64,000 nucleotides of DNA from Mucilaginibacter sp. SG564 (GTDB lineage Bacteria > Bacteroidota > Bacteroidia > Sphingobacteriales > Sphingobacteriaceae): positions 62,001 through 126,000 of the forward strand of contig NZ_JABGNA010000006.1 in the NCBI RefSeq assembly GCF_013149275.1, read 5' to 3'. A program made the position numbers and the translations under genes. Positions 44,903-53,572 of the stretch are shown here, piece by piece (position 1 is the stretch's first letter; each line of letters starts with the position of its first letter). The notes below the pieces were generated by a model, which did no database searches, was not told where the DNA came from, and saw only the letters and a program-made list of their open reading frames with translations.

Positions 44903-46702
44903 ATGAAAAGTAAATTAAAATATGCTTCTGCTGTACTGTTTATAGCAGGTGCTCTGTTTTCTTTCCAGGGGTGTAAAAAAAATATTTTAGAAAACACCGA
45001 CAAAACCAAACTGAATGAAATCACGCAGTGGTCTGGTGAATCCAATGCGGATATTTTTTTGAATGATATTTACGGCAGCCTGCCTAACTATTATAATTCT
45101 CCTGAAAACCTAGACAACTTTACCGACGATAATGATGCCGGCAATTATTACGGCTCTTGGAATTTTAAGCAGGGGAACATCGACCCTTCATCAACAAATT
45201 ATGATGTATGGGGCACTACCGTTGGCCCGGCAGATCTTAACAAACTAAACTGGGCCGACTCCTATAAATCGATAAGGAAGTGCAATACTTTTATTGAAGA
45301 AATACAGGCTCATAAGGCTAATTTCTCGGAAAGCTGGTATAATAAACGCATAGATGAAGTTAGATTTCTCAGGGCTTTCTACTACACCGGGCTTTGGATG
45401 CACATTGGCGGGGTACCCGTGATCACCAATACGCAGAACCGGAGCCAGGATAGTACAGAATTGTATAAACCGCGTAATACCTTTGAAGAAACATTTAATT
45501 TCATTACCTCCGAACTTGGTGCTGTTGTTAACGATGGCTTCCTGGCAATAAAATATGGCCCGGGTGATGCGAATGCCGGAAGAGTAACCCTTGGCGCAGC
45601 TCTTGCACTTAAGGGTTGGATAGAACTATATGCGGCCAGCCCGGCTTTTAACGCAGCTACACCGGCTGTAGGCCCTGACCCTCAAAAGATAGCTGGATTC
45701 GGTAATTACAATGCCGACCGATGGAAAACAGCCGCCGCGACTTTTAAAGAATTTATTGATAAATACGGCAACGGTAATCCATATAGCCTCTTTAATAATA
45801 CTGCCTCGCTATGGTATGAAACCAATAAGTACAACTCTGAAGTTATTTTCGACAGACAGGCCGTATCAAACGTTATTGGTTCGACCTTTGAGCAATTTGG
45901 GGGCCCGGTATGGATACTTGGTGCTTACTATACCTGGGGTAACTATGATCCAACACAGGAACTGGTTGATCAGTTCAGCATGGCAAACGGCAAACCCATT
46001 AGCGATCCAACATCAGGTTATAATCCTCAAAAGCCCTACATCAACCGCGAAAAGCGTTTTTATGACTGGATAGTTTATGACGGAGCTCCATACAAAATGG
46101 ATTGGATGCCTCAGGGAGATACTATTTACACCCGCATTGATAAGGTGCATCCATCAAAAAACCAAATAGACTTTGGCAGTGATGATGTAAGTAATACCGC
46201 TTATTATTTCAAAAAGAAACTTAATCCACTAGTAAGACCGGGCGGAGGTAGCGTTAGTGCTGCCAATTATATTTACTTGCGCTATGCAGAGGTTTTACTG
46301 GGTTATGCCGAAGCACAAAATGAGGCAGTTGGACCCGACGCGAGCGTTTATGATGCCATAAATAAGATCAGGAACAGATCTGATCTGTCCAATCTTGAGG
46401 GAGGTCTTAGCCAAAGCCAGATGCGTAATGCAATTTATAGGGAAAGAAGAGTAGAGTTGTGTTTTGAAAACAAACGCTTTTATGATATAATTCGTTGGAA
46501 GATCGCGTCTGATGTGATGAATGTTGACAAACATGCAATGAAAATCACCAACAGCTCTCCAAATGACAATAAAGGTGTCTGGACTTATGAAGTTGTCCCT
46601 TTAAATCATCCGCACGTTTTTCAACAAAGGATGTACCTCAACCCAATTCCGCAACCGGTTATTGCGCAAAACCCAAAGTTGGTTCAAAATCCAGGTTATT
46701 AA
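44903..46702 (+). CDS. SusD-family glycan-binding lipoprotein (pair 2)
   Basis: A 599-residue SusD/RagB protein with lipobox SFQGC (Cys24). Typical segments are IDEVRFLRAFYYTGLWMHIGGVPVIT, here split as RFLRAFYYTGLW and GGVPVIT, then YIYLRYAEVLLGYAEAQNEA and IYRERRVELCFENKRFYDIIRWK. It works with SusC 2 to capture and import oligosaccharides. It is the last gene of the locus; a hairpin follows at 46730. Ligand preference is unknown but likely xylan-derived. Confidence 0.94.
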   Translation: MKSKLKYASAVLFIAGALFSFQGCKKNILENTDKTKLNEITQWSGESNADIFLNDIYGSLPNYYNSPENLDNFTDDNDAGNYYGSWNFKQGNIDPSSTNYDVWGTTVGPADLNKLNWADSYKSIRKCNTFIEEIQAHKANFSESWYNKRIDEVRFLRAFYYTGLWMHIGGVPVITNTQNRSQDSTELYKPRNTFEETFNFITSELGAVVNDGFLAIKYGPGDANAGRVTLGAALALKGWIELYAASPAFNAATPAVGPDPQKIAGFGNYNADRWKTAAATFKEFIDKYGNGNPYSLFNNTASLWYETNKYNSEVIFDRQAVSNVIGSTFEQFGGPVWILGAYYTWGNYDPTQELVDQFSMANGKPISDPTSGYNPQKPYINREKRFYDWIVYDGAPYKMDWMPQGDTIYTRIDKVHPSKNQIDFGSDDVSNTAYYFKKKLNPLVRPGGGSVSAANYIYLRYAEVLLGYAEAQNEAVGPDASVYDAINKIRNRSDLSNLEGGLSQSQMRNAIYRERRVELCFENKRFYDIIRWKIASDVMNVDKHAMKITNSSPNDNKGVWTYEVVPLNHPHVFQQRMYLNPIPQPVIAQNPKLVQNPGY

Positions 46703-46729
46703 AAAAACTTATTAAAAATCGATTAATAA

Positions 46730-46763
46730 ATAAAGGAGGTAAGCATATGGGCTCCTCCTTTAT
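46730..46763 (+). terminator. Terminator after susD 2
   Basis: ATAAAGGAGG (46730-46739) pairs with CCTCCTTTAT (46754-46763), 27 bp after the stop codon. It closes the xylan locus. Confidence 0.7.
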
Positions 46764-46773
46764 CATATTGACT

Positions 46774-46911
46774 TTAAAAGACAGTGAACATATCTGCCTC
46801 ACTTACAAATGTCACCTTCTCCAAAATTTGCAACGCATCCAACCAATCTGAAGACTCAAAATTTTCCAACCATCTGAGCACATCCCGCTTAGTCTTCACA
46901 CGCAAACGCAT
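46774..46911 (-). pseudogene. Small gene fragment resembling a PRTase-CE N-terminus
   Basis: An ATG at 46911 opens 45 codons ending at 46774. The peptide includes VLRWLENFESSDWLDALQIL and then KVTFVSEADMF. The pattern of a WL-x-NF segment followed by W-x-x-A-x-x-x-L resembles the start of phosphoribosyltransferase-like (PRTase-CE) proteins found in defence-type loci. It is far too short for a whole protein. A second tiny frame, 46969-46889, overlaps its start. The assignment is pattern recognition only; it may be an unrelated remnant. Confidence 0.3.
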
Positions 46912-47057
46912 TAGTTAGTATGTAATTAATCTCCTCGTCTAAGCATTCGCTAATCTCTTCGATGGTCATGGTTGGTCAGGTTGAAAAGTTCTAATATAAA
47001 AGGTGTAGTTGTTTTAAATTAAGATACCAACAAATTAAAACGTATGGCATCACCGTT

Positions 47058-47414
47058 TTATACATAAGATTCGGCAGCAGCCAATATCTCAGAAATATGG
47101 GGAGCAATATCTGTTTTCAACAGACTGGGCTGCACCACAATAATCCTGTAATTAAAGGTCTTGTTTAATGAGAACAAGCGTGTCAACTCAGCTGTACTGC
47201 CAACTACGATCGTTGATGGATTAGCTTTGGTAAGTTTTCCAATCTTATCCGGTAACACAATGGTATTTGTCCATAATCCTGGTTTCACCACCTTGCCGCA
47301 GACTTCGTATACGTCTCCGACACGATTACCGGGTGCGGCGCCTCCTGCCCCCTTGCAATGATAAAATTCGACCAAAACAGAGGTGGCGAGTTCCTTAATT
47401 GGATGTTCCGGCAT
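47058..47414 (-). pseudogene. 5'-truncated possible nuclease C-terminal fragment
   Basis: An open frame of 118 codons without a natural start: its first five residues are encoded by the terminal repeat of the MITE-like element at 47401. The native part runs from IKELATSVL to the stop. It includes VLVEFYHCKGAGGAAPGNRV, where E-x-x-H-C-K resembles an (D/E)xK half of a PD-(D/E)XK nuclease active site. It continues with VYEVCGKVVK and RIIVVQPSLLK. I recall similar C-termini in large defence-type proteins but cannot name the family. The gene appears to have been cut by insertion of the element. Confidence 0.4.
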
Positions 47415-47570
47415 GCTTGACCATGCATTCCGAAAAAAAAGAGTTCACAGCGTTCCGTTACACTTGACCATGCTATCTTATTGACTAAGATAGCTAAGTT
47501 TAAAACACATTAACACGACCCGTTGCTCTAAAGAGCACGGAACAGCATGGTCAAGCATGCCGGAACATCC
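47401..47570. mobile_element. MITE-like element with perfect 26-bp terminal inverted repeats
   Basis: A 170-bp non-coding element. Positions 47401-47426 and 47545-47570 are perfect inverted copies beginning GGATGTTCCGGCATGC. A second internal repeat at 47452-47473 shares GTTCCG and CTTGACCATGC with the end, in direct orientation 47 bp inside. Multiple terminal repeats of this kind are usual for IS21-family ends. The interior has further hairpins (GCTATCTTA against TAAGATAGC at 47472-47494). No clear target duplication is visible. It truncates the gene fragment on its left. Confidence 0.7.
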
Positions 47571-48135
47571 ACATTACGTATTAATGACAAAAATTGGTGC
47601 ACGTTATTAAACCTGGAAACAGCTGCTTTTCAAGCCAGTGATTAACGACTGATCAGTACATTGCCATGTTTGTAATAGCCAAGCAATGCGCACCAGTTTT
47701 CTCTTCAGCATAAGCGGCATCACCGTCTTCTATGGGCTGTATTCATACTTGCGGCGTATCCGCGCTAATAAAGATTTCTGGTCAAGGGCCGGTTGAGGTA
47801 TCGTCTGGATGAAAGCCAGCTGGTGGGAAATCCGAGTGACGCTTTCACTGCGGGTATGGCAACGACAACTTTTTCTACTTAATGTACAGAGTAAACAGGA
47901 ACTCTATGGCGATAATCATTTGGCTCAATCCGTACAAATACCAACTTTGATCATTAATAGAAAAAGTGTTGATGAAAGACTTCGTTATCATGTGCAGAGA
48001 TGATCCGCAAAAGTAGACAGCTTCCTTAAAGCCCCGCCCGAATAATTTTCGGAGCACCTGTGATCACAACATCGACAACGACACAATTCTAAACATTTAA
48101 CTATTTTCACTTGTTCAAGTAAAAATCATTGCTGC

Positions 48136-48561
48136 ATGAAAAAATTATTACCCGTACTATTAGCTGCCTCGTTAATGATTGCATGTTCAAAAAAGGACAA
48201 CAATCCAGCATCTCCAACACCTCCTTCAGGTCTTAACCCCGAAACAGTAACAGCCGCTGATATTATGGGAACCTGGAAGGCAACTCTTGATACCGCTTAT
48301 GTTAATCAAAACGGACAGTTAACGGCCACGCCAGGGAACGTAACCGCCCAAAATATTACCTATAGTTATGGTCAGAACGGGAAGGGCAGTACCAGTTTTG
48401 ACGGGGATATGACATACAGTGTAGCAGGCGGGATAATATATACAACAGGCTCGCAAGGGCCATATAATTTTCATATATTATCCATTTCCTCGAAGCAAAT
48501 GATCGTGAGCCAGATTACAGCTGTTGATCATTTTGCTGATATTTTATTAGTCAGGCAATAA
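48136..48561 (+). CDS. Small lipocalin-like lipoprotein
   Basis: A 141-residue exported protein with lipobox LMIACSKK (Cys17) and a low-complexity linker rich in Pro, Asn and Ser. A beta-rich domain with IMGTWKATLDTAY near its start follows; the G-x-W signature is common in lipocalin-like Bacteroidota lipoproteins. No specific ligand can be suggested. It stands alone between two mobile-element remnants. No catalytic motif is visible. Confidence 0.65.
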   Translation: MKKLLPVLLAASLMIACSKKDNNPASPTPPSGLNPETVTAADIMGTWKATLDTAYVNQNGQLTATPGNVTAQNITYSYGQNGKGSTSFDGDMTYSVAGGIIYTTGSQGPYNFHILSISSKQMIVSQITAVDHFADILLVRQ

Positions 48562-48608
48562 AAAAAACAACTAATTTAGACTTCTCATGAAACTTTTTTT
48601 GTATATCG

Positions 48609-48783
48609 TGGATATTCCGGCATGCTTGACCATGCTGATCTGGGTCCATTAGATCAATGAGTTGTGTTGCTGGATATTAAATTTCAAATATGTAATTCAG
48701 GAAGTTAGCATGGTCAAAGTGTAATAGGATCGCCAGTAACATCTTTCTAAAACGCAGTGGTCAACGGTTCCGGAATATCCACT
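48609..48783. mobile_element. Second MITE-like element, overlapping a truncated kinase gene
   Basis: GTGGATATTCCGG (48609-48621) and CCGGAATATCCAC (48771-48783) are inverted ends. The left end continues into GCATGCTTGACCATGC, identical to the element at 47401. An inverted internal GCATGGTCAAAGTGTAA (48710-48726) corresponds to the inner repeat of that element. The right end merges into the coding frame of the kinase fragment, so this copy apparently replaced the kinase's 5' part. Confidence 0.6.
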
Positions 48784-49524
48784 GTGCTCGACATTACAGA
48801 TAGAAAACTGGAAGAGCTGCGCAAGGATGACTTTATCAGTATCGTCAGCCATGAGCTGAAAACACCGCTGACGACCCTTAGTACCATGATTCAGCTGCTC
48901 AAGCTCAAATTTGAAAATGATACTGAAGCGCTCATTCCCGGAGAGATAGATAAAGCGTATAGGCAGATCAAAAAAATGAACGTGTTGATCAATAGTTTCC
49001 TCGATATTGCCCGTTTCCAATCCGGTAAAATGGATATGAATTGCGATCATTTTTACATCAGTGAACTGGTAAAAGAGATGGTAGACCAGGTAGTCTTCAC
49101 CGCCAACGGCACACATTCGATAGACATTACCCTTTGCGAAGATATCCTGGTATATGCCGACAGAGAAAAGATCGGCTCTGTCCTGCTCAACATACTCAGT
49201 AATGCAACCAAATTTTCTACCCAAGGCAGCAGCATTGAAATCAGATGCTATAAGGAAGGCGATGAAGTAAAGATATCCATTCGGGATGAAGGTTATGGAA
49301 TTTCGCCTGCGGACCAGGAGCGTCTTTTTGAAAAATTTTACCGCGTTCGTAATAAATTCACCACCAACACATCAGGTTTTGGTATTGGCCTGTACTTGTG
49401 CCGACAGGTGATGGATGACCATAACGGCCGGATACAGGTGGAAAGCATTGAGGGTGAGGGATCAACGTTTTTGCTGACGCTGCCAACGGCAACTATATCC
49501 ACTATAAGCCCTCGGTCGAATTGA
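48757..49524 (+). pseudogene. 5'-truncated PAS-type sensor histidine kinase
   Basis: The frame begins inside the mobile element and opens at a GTG directly after an in-frame stop (48748-48750). It starts with the tail of a PAS domain (STVLDITDRKLEELRK), then a dimerization domain with VSHELKTPLTTLS (His32) and a complete ATPase domain (NILSNATKF, DEGYGISP, GFGIGLYL). The sensory part is missing, so it is probably nonfunctional or unregulated. It converges with the intact kinase-regulator pair on the other strand, with which it shares domain style. Confidence 0.75.
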
Positions 49525-49590
49525 TCAAAGCAAGAATCCTCGACACAACAATTTATATTATATTTCGGCATTTGCATCCCTATTCCAGGA

Positions 49591-49959
49591 TCACGAAGCC
49601 ATCATATATGCATCAATCTTCGCCTTGAATCGATTGATGTCAAAAGGCTTGCTGATAAATCCGTCGCTATGGGTATTTCCAGGGATTTCCCGCTTGCTCC
49701 GGTGCGCTGACATCAGCAGAACCGGAATATGAGCGGTTGCCGCAGCCTCCTTCAATTGCCGGCAGATTTCGACGCCATCACCGTCCGGTAACATAATGTC
49801 GAGTACAATTAAAGCCGGTAATTCCAGGGAGAGGCCCTTCTTAAGCGTGTTTACGTCTGGAAACAGCTGCACCTGGTAAAGATCATCTTTTAGGATATAA
49901 TCAATGAGTAACCTAATGTCCTCATCGTCTTCAACAACAAACACTTTTTTCGTGGACAT
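49591..49959 (-). CDS. Single-domain response regulator
   Basis: A 122-residue receiver domain without an output domain. It has the acidic pair EDDED (10-14), the phospho-acceptor Asp54 in IVLDIMLPDGDG, a conserved Ser/Thr region VLLMSAH and the Lys in ISKPFDI. Such regulators act by protein contact or in a phosphorelay. The gene starts 40 bp downstream of the PAS-GAF histidine kinase stop on the same strand, so the two are likely a pair. Output partner is unknown. Confidence 0.88.
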   Translation of the reverse strand: MSTKKVFVVEDDEDIRLLIDYILKDDLYQVQLFPDVNTLKKGLSLELPALIVLDIMLPDGDGVEICRQLKEAAATAHIPVLLMSAHRSKREIPGNTHSDGFISKPFDINRFKAKIDAYMMAS

Positions 49960-49999
49960 ACAATTTCAATTATATGTGATATACGTCTATACGGCTGTT

Positions 50000-51970
50000 T
50001 TAGTTTGTAAAAGCTGGTAAAGTAAATATAAATGTCGCTCCATGACCCGGGGGGCTTTCTACCCAGATCCTGCCGCCGTGCCGGTCAATAATGTCTTTGG
50101 ATATATAAAGTCCCAGACCGAGCCCCGAGGTCTTTCGCTCCTGCTCTTTAACACGATAAAACTGGCTGAAAATGTGCTGCTGGTTTTCAGGCAAAATACC
50201 AGGGCCCTGGTCCTTCACAGAGATGCGAACCTCACTCCCGGTCCTGATAGCCATCATGCTTACCTCCCTGGCGTCCGGCGCATACTTCACGGCATTACCC
50301 AGTAAATTGGTGAGTACCTGTTCCAGGCGCATCTTATCGCCTGATACCAAAAGTTCTCCGTCTACCGACATTTTCAAATTATAGTCGGCATGCGTCTGCC
50401 CAAACGTATCGGCGATCTCGTTCAAAAGATCAGAAAGATCAAAAGGTTCAAAATTCAACTGTAGTTTCCCTGCCTGGATTTTAGATATATCAAACAGGTC
50501 ATTGACCAGCTCGTTGAGCTTGGCCAATTGCTTCAGCGCCTTTTCTGCAAAACTTTTGGCAATACCATTCGGAACCGTTCTTTCTAATATCTGCAAAAAA
50601 CCACTCATCGAAGTCAGTGGCGTTTTAAGCTCATGGGAGGCCAGGGCGATAAATTCATCTTTTTTATTGCTCAGATCCTTTACTTCCTCAAAGAGCCTGG
50701 AATTATCTATGGCAACGGCAGCCTGTGAAGCTACAGTAACAACCAGGTCCTCATGCTCTTCTTTAAAAATGCCAGCCTGCTGGTGACCAAAGAAAAGGCC
50801 ACCGATGACCACGCCCGAATGAGTAATAACCGGAACCGCCAGGTAGCTCACAACCGGTAAGTGGCCTTCGGGCATACCAAAATATGGCGAATTTTTTCCA
50901 TAACGAGGATCTTTCGTAATGTCATCAACCCGGACAACGCCCTCACCGCTAAAAGTAGGGTGAAAGACAGCCGTGTTGCGAGGCATAGGGAAATTCTCAA
51001 AAGCCGCCCTTGGCACCCCGGAAATGGTATAAAGCCAATAGGATTCGCCCGCCTGGTCCACCCGGTTATAGAAGAAAGCACCGAAATCCGCGCCGGTGAG
51101 CCTGGTAGTAGCATCGGTCACTCTTTGTAAGATGTGTTGCAGATCAAGGTCCTCGTTAATACTTTTACTAATCGAATTAAGGATTTCCAAACGCTCCATA
51201 CTTTTAGCGATGGATCGTTCCGCTTCTTTCTGCGCTGTAATATTCCTGGCTATTTTGGATGCCCCGATGATTTCGCCCGCTTTATTGAGGATGGGAGACA
51301 CCGTTAGCGATATGTGCAACTGCTGCCCACCTTTGGTTCTGCGGATAGTCTGGAAATGATCAACTTTTTTTCCGGCACGAATGTTTCGGATAATAATGTC
51401 TTCTTCATCCAGGCGTTCCGGCGGTATTAGTAATGAAATATGCTGACCGATGGCCTCCTGCTCCGTATAGCCAAACATTTTTTCCGCGCCGATATTCCAG
51501 CTGGTGATGATGCCCTGCAGGCTTTTACCGACAATGGCATCGTCCGAGCTGGCGACAATGGCAGCCAGCCTGGCCTGCTTTTCTTCGGCAGCATTTTCTT
51601 CAATGATGCTGCGCGCAACCTGGGACGATCCTATAACTTGTCCCTCCTGGTCTTTGATAGGCGAAATAGTTATAGACACGGGGATTTCAACGCCTTCCCT
51701 GGTTCTGCGAATCGTTTTAAATTGCCCGATCTGCTTCCCTTCTATAATATCACGCATGATATCACTTTTTTCCTGCTGCCGGTTTTCCGGGATCAGGAGG
51801 TAAACAGATTCATCGATTATTTCCTCAAGACTATAGCCGAATAACCGTTCAGCTGCCGGATTCCAATGGGTAATCCGCATATCAAGGTCATGGCAAAATA
51901 TTGCGTCGTCAATGCCTTCAAATATAGATTGCAGGGTTGATAATTCTTGTGAATGCTGAAGTCTGGTCAT
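50000..51970 (-). CDS. PAS-PAS-GAF sensor histidine kinase
   Basis: A 656-residue cytoplasmic kinase with no membrane segment. Two PAS domains (about 12-125 and 132-248) are nearly parallel in sequence, with WNPAAERLFGYSLEE and WNIGAEKMFGYTEQE in the two copies. A GAF domain (about 262-425) follows, then the kinase core with LASHELKTPLTSMSG (His446) and the ATPase boxes NLLGNAVKYAPDA, DQGPGI and GLGLGLYISKD. The signal could be redox, light or a small molecule; no haem- or flavin-specific residue was identified. It is paired with the response regulator 40 bp downstream. Confidence 0.9.
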   Translation of the reverse strand: MTRLQHSQELSTLQSIFEGIDDAIFCHDLDMRITHWNPAAERLFGYSLEEIIDESVYLLIPENRQQEKSDIMRDIIEGKQIGQFKTIRRTREGVEIPVSITISPIKDQEGQVIGSSQVARSIIEENAAEEKQARLAAIVASSDDAIVGKSLQGIITSWNIGAEKMFGYTEQEAIGQHISLLIPPERLDEEDIIIRNIRAGKKVDHFQTIRRTKGGQQLHISLTVSPILNKAGEIIGASKIARNITAQKEAERSIAKSMERLEILNSISKSINEDLDLQHILQRVTDATTRLTGADFGAFFYNRVDQAGESYWLYTISGVPRAAFENFPMPRNTAVFHPTFSGEGVVRVDDITKDPRYGKNSPYFGMPEGHLPVVSYLAVPVITHSGVVIGGLFFGHQQAGIFKEEHEDLVVTVASQAAVAIDNSRLFEEVKDLSNKKDEFIALASHELKTPLTSMSGFLQILERTVPNGIAKSFAEKALKQLAKLNELVNDLFDISKIQAGKLQLNFEPFDLSDLLNEIADTFGQTHADYNLKMSVDGELLVSGDKMRLEQVLTNLLGNAVKYAPDAREVSMMAIRTGSEVRISVKDQGPGILPENQQHIFSQFYRVKEQERKTSGLGLGLYISKDIIDRHGGRIWVESPPGHGATFIFTLPAFTN

Positions 51971-52195
51971 TAGAATTCGGGGCGGCCAGAAAACGGCATT
52001 ATCTGTTCAGTGGCTCTTGCTATTTGATTTAATCTAATAATAACCTTAAAAACACAGAAAGGTTTTAAGCCTTTGAAAGACGTCTGGCCGATGAAAATCT
52101 GACAGCGAAGCTGTAAATTTTTCAGATGCCCGCTGCAAAAATTTCAGTTTTAATTCCATTTCCGGCTTTGGCATTTCACTTGTAGTAACACTGTC

Positions 52196-52207
52196 GAACA
52201 ATCGTTC
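52196..52207. promoter_or_regulatory. GAAC-N4-GTTC palindrome upstream of hsp20
   Basis: GAACAATCGTTC, 56 bp before the Hsp20 start. It resembles GAACA-N4-TGTTC sites at 54101 and 60623 in the same stress island. The similarity to Gram-positive LexA boxes may be accidental. Confidence 0.35.
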
Positions 52208-52263
52208 TTTAAGTTTAATAAATAAATGGTTTGATCCTTTAAAAACAATTAAAAGAAAAAATT

Positions 52264-52704
52264 ATGACATTGGTTAAATTTAATCCCGACAAAAGAAACA
52301 GTTCACTATTACCAGGTTTTAGTGATGTTTTCGATTCTATTTTTAATGACACTTTTTTCAATGACCGTATGGTAACCCGCGTACCTGCCGTCAACATCAG
52401 CGAAACGGAAAACAACTATCATGTGGAACTGGCTGCGCCGGGCCTGAAGAAAGAAGATTTCAAACTGAACCTGGAACGCAACGTGCTGAACATTGCTGTT
52501 GAGCAAACTGCCAGTCAGGAAGACAATCAAAAAAATTACAGCAAGCGTGAATACAGCTACAACTCTTTCGTGCGTTCCTTCACGCTGCCGGAAAGCGCGG
52601 ATGACAGCCAGATCAACGCGAGTTATACCGATGGTATCCTCCGCATCGATATTGCCAAACGTGAAGAAGCAAAAAGCATACGCAGGCAGATCGAGATAAA
52701 ATAA
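52264..52704 (+). CDS. Small heat-shock protein, Hsp20/alpha-crystallin family
   Basis: A 146-residue ATP-independent holdase. After a short N-terminal arm (FSDVFDSIFNDTFFND) comes the alpha-crystallin domain from about residue 42, with VPAVNISETENNYHVELAAPG, FKLNLERNVLNIAVE and the closing SFTLPESADDSQINASYTDGILRI, here noted in pieces. It binds unfolding proteins under heat or oxidative stress. The conserved I-x-I-type tail is present only weakly (RRQIEIK). Alone in its unit, closed by a hairpin. It opens the stress island. Confidence 0.93.
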   Translation: MTLVKFNPDKRNSSLLPGFSDVFDSIFNDTFFNDRMVTRVPAVNISETENNYHVELAAPGLKKEDFKLNLERNVLNIAVEQTASQEDNQKNYSKREYSYNSFVRSFTLPESADDSQINASYTDGILRIDIAKREEAKSIRRQIEIK

Positions 52705-52726
52705 CCGATTCCATCATACATCCAGG

Positions 52727-52752
52727 AAGGCTGCCGTCATGGCGGCCTTTTT
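52727..52752 (+). terminator. Intrinsic terminator after hsp20
   Basis: AAGGCTGCC pairs with GGCGGCCTT around a 5-base loop (one mismatch), followed by a T run; outer ACATCC and GGATGT extend the stem. Confidence 0.8.
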
Positions 52753-52937
52753 CAGGATGTACTAAGAAGTCAGTTTAATTATAGTAGGACTTTAAATTTA
52801 AAGTTATTCGGTTTAACCGCCCCTGCCGACGCCTAAACACATGGCCGGGTGACTGCATTTAACCGGACATCATCTGATATGCACCAGCGTTAAAAAGACA
52901 AGTGTTCCTCTTGTGATGCTCTTTCATTATAACTGCT

Positions 52938-53231
52938 ATGAAAACAGAATTCTATATCTTGTTAAGCCTGAAGACACCGCGGGGCTTTGTCGACTATGGA
53001 CAGTACTTCTTTGGTGACGACCGCGGTACCGCCTATGAGTTATTCAGCCAGTTAAAAGGCAACCAAAATTTAAAAGATTCTTGCCTTTTACATATTGACC
53101 TCATGGAAACCGTCGGTGAACTGCCGGTAAAGGTCAAAACCATCTGCTGCACACTGCATGAATTGGCTTACAATTGTAAATTGATCGCAAAAGAGATTTT
53201 TCGCTTAAAGAACCTGGAGGAAATGGAATGA
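52938..53231 (+). CDS. Conserved-looking hypothetical protein
   Basis: A 97-residue soluble protein that I do not recognise. It begins MKTEFYILLSLKTPRGFVDY and is followed by a Gly-Asp-rich turn (FGDDRGTAYELF). It has four Cys, no signal peptide and a helical C-terminus rich in Lys and Glu. Good codon character and a 4-base ATGA overlap with the next gene support it as real. Its location between hsp20 and ssb suggests a stress role, but there is no direct evidence. Confidence 0.65.
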   Translation: MKTEFYILLSLKTPRGFVDYGQYFFGDDRGTAYELFSQLKGNQNLKDSCLLHIDLMETVGELPVKVKTICCTLHELAYNCKLIAKEIFRLKNLEEME

Positions 53232-53437
53232 TGGATAAATTTTTTTTATTTAGAACACTGATCGTCTCCATGATGATCTGCTTGTTGATCTTTGACGTAC
53301 TACGGATAGTGAGCCATTCGGCTGATGCCTTTCCCGAGCAGCATAAAGAGCTATTGCTGACCGGGACCTTATTATGGATCGTCTCTGTCATTGTTAACCG
53401 GGGAAGTAATGACGATGATTGGGCAGGAGAGATTTAA
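53228..53437 (+). CDS. Small membrane protein, unknown function
   Basis: A 69-residue protein with a hydrophobic helix at about residues 6-28 (FLFRTLIVSMMICLLIFDVL) and a second hydrophobic stretch around 42-58 (LLLTGTLLWIVSVIV). The C-terminus is acidic. Its ATG overlaps the preceding stop as ATGA, so the two proteins are translationally coupled and may work together. I recognise no family. Confidence 0.6.
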   Translation: MMDKFFLFRTLIVSMMICLLIFDVLRIVSHSADAFPEQHKELLLTGTLLWIVSVIVNRGSNDDDWAGEI

Positions 53438-53572
53438 GTAAATTTGGCCGATTGAAACTCGCAGAATACGGCGAAGGCTATTTTTGTTTAGCAATGCAGC
53501 ATCCCGAAGGCACCGGACAACAGATTATGACGTCCATTTCCCTCTCAAAGCGTGTGTGGTACGTGAATACTT

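Larger units (their letters stand above)
46703..48135. other. Decayed patch between the xylan locus and a small lipoprotein
   Basis: It holds a terminator, fragments of possible defence genes (46774-47400, minus), and a MITE-like element (47401-47570). From about 47571 to 48120 there are only short frames without family resemblance, so nothing further is called there. Confidence 0.5.

Noticed and set aside
46714..46728. AATCGATTAA after susD 2
   Set aside because: Lacks the outer C and G of the palindrome and lies next to a terminator rather than a promoter.
48697..49224. 175-codon minus-strand frame over the kinase fragment
   Set aside because: Antisense of a clear histidine kinase core; the His-box and ATPase motifs are on the plus strand.
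49624..49636. GAATCGATTGA in the response regulator gene
   Set aside because: Coding position and missing the flanking C; treated as chance.
50042..51844. Several plus-strand frames over the PAS-GAF kinase
   Set aside because: Antisense shadows in a GC-richer gene; no motifs of their own.
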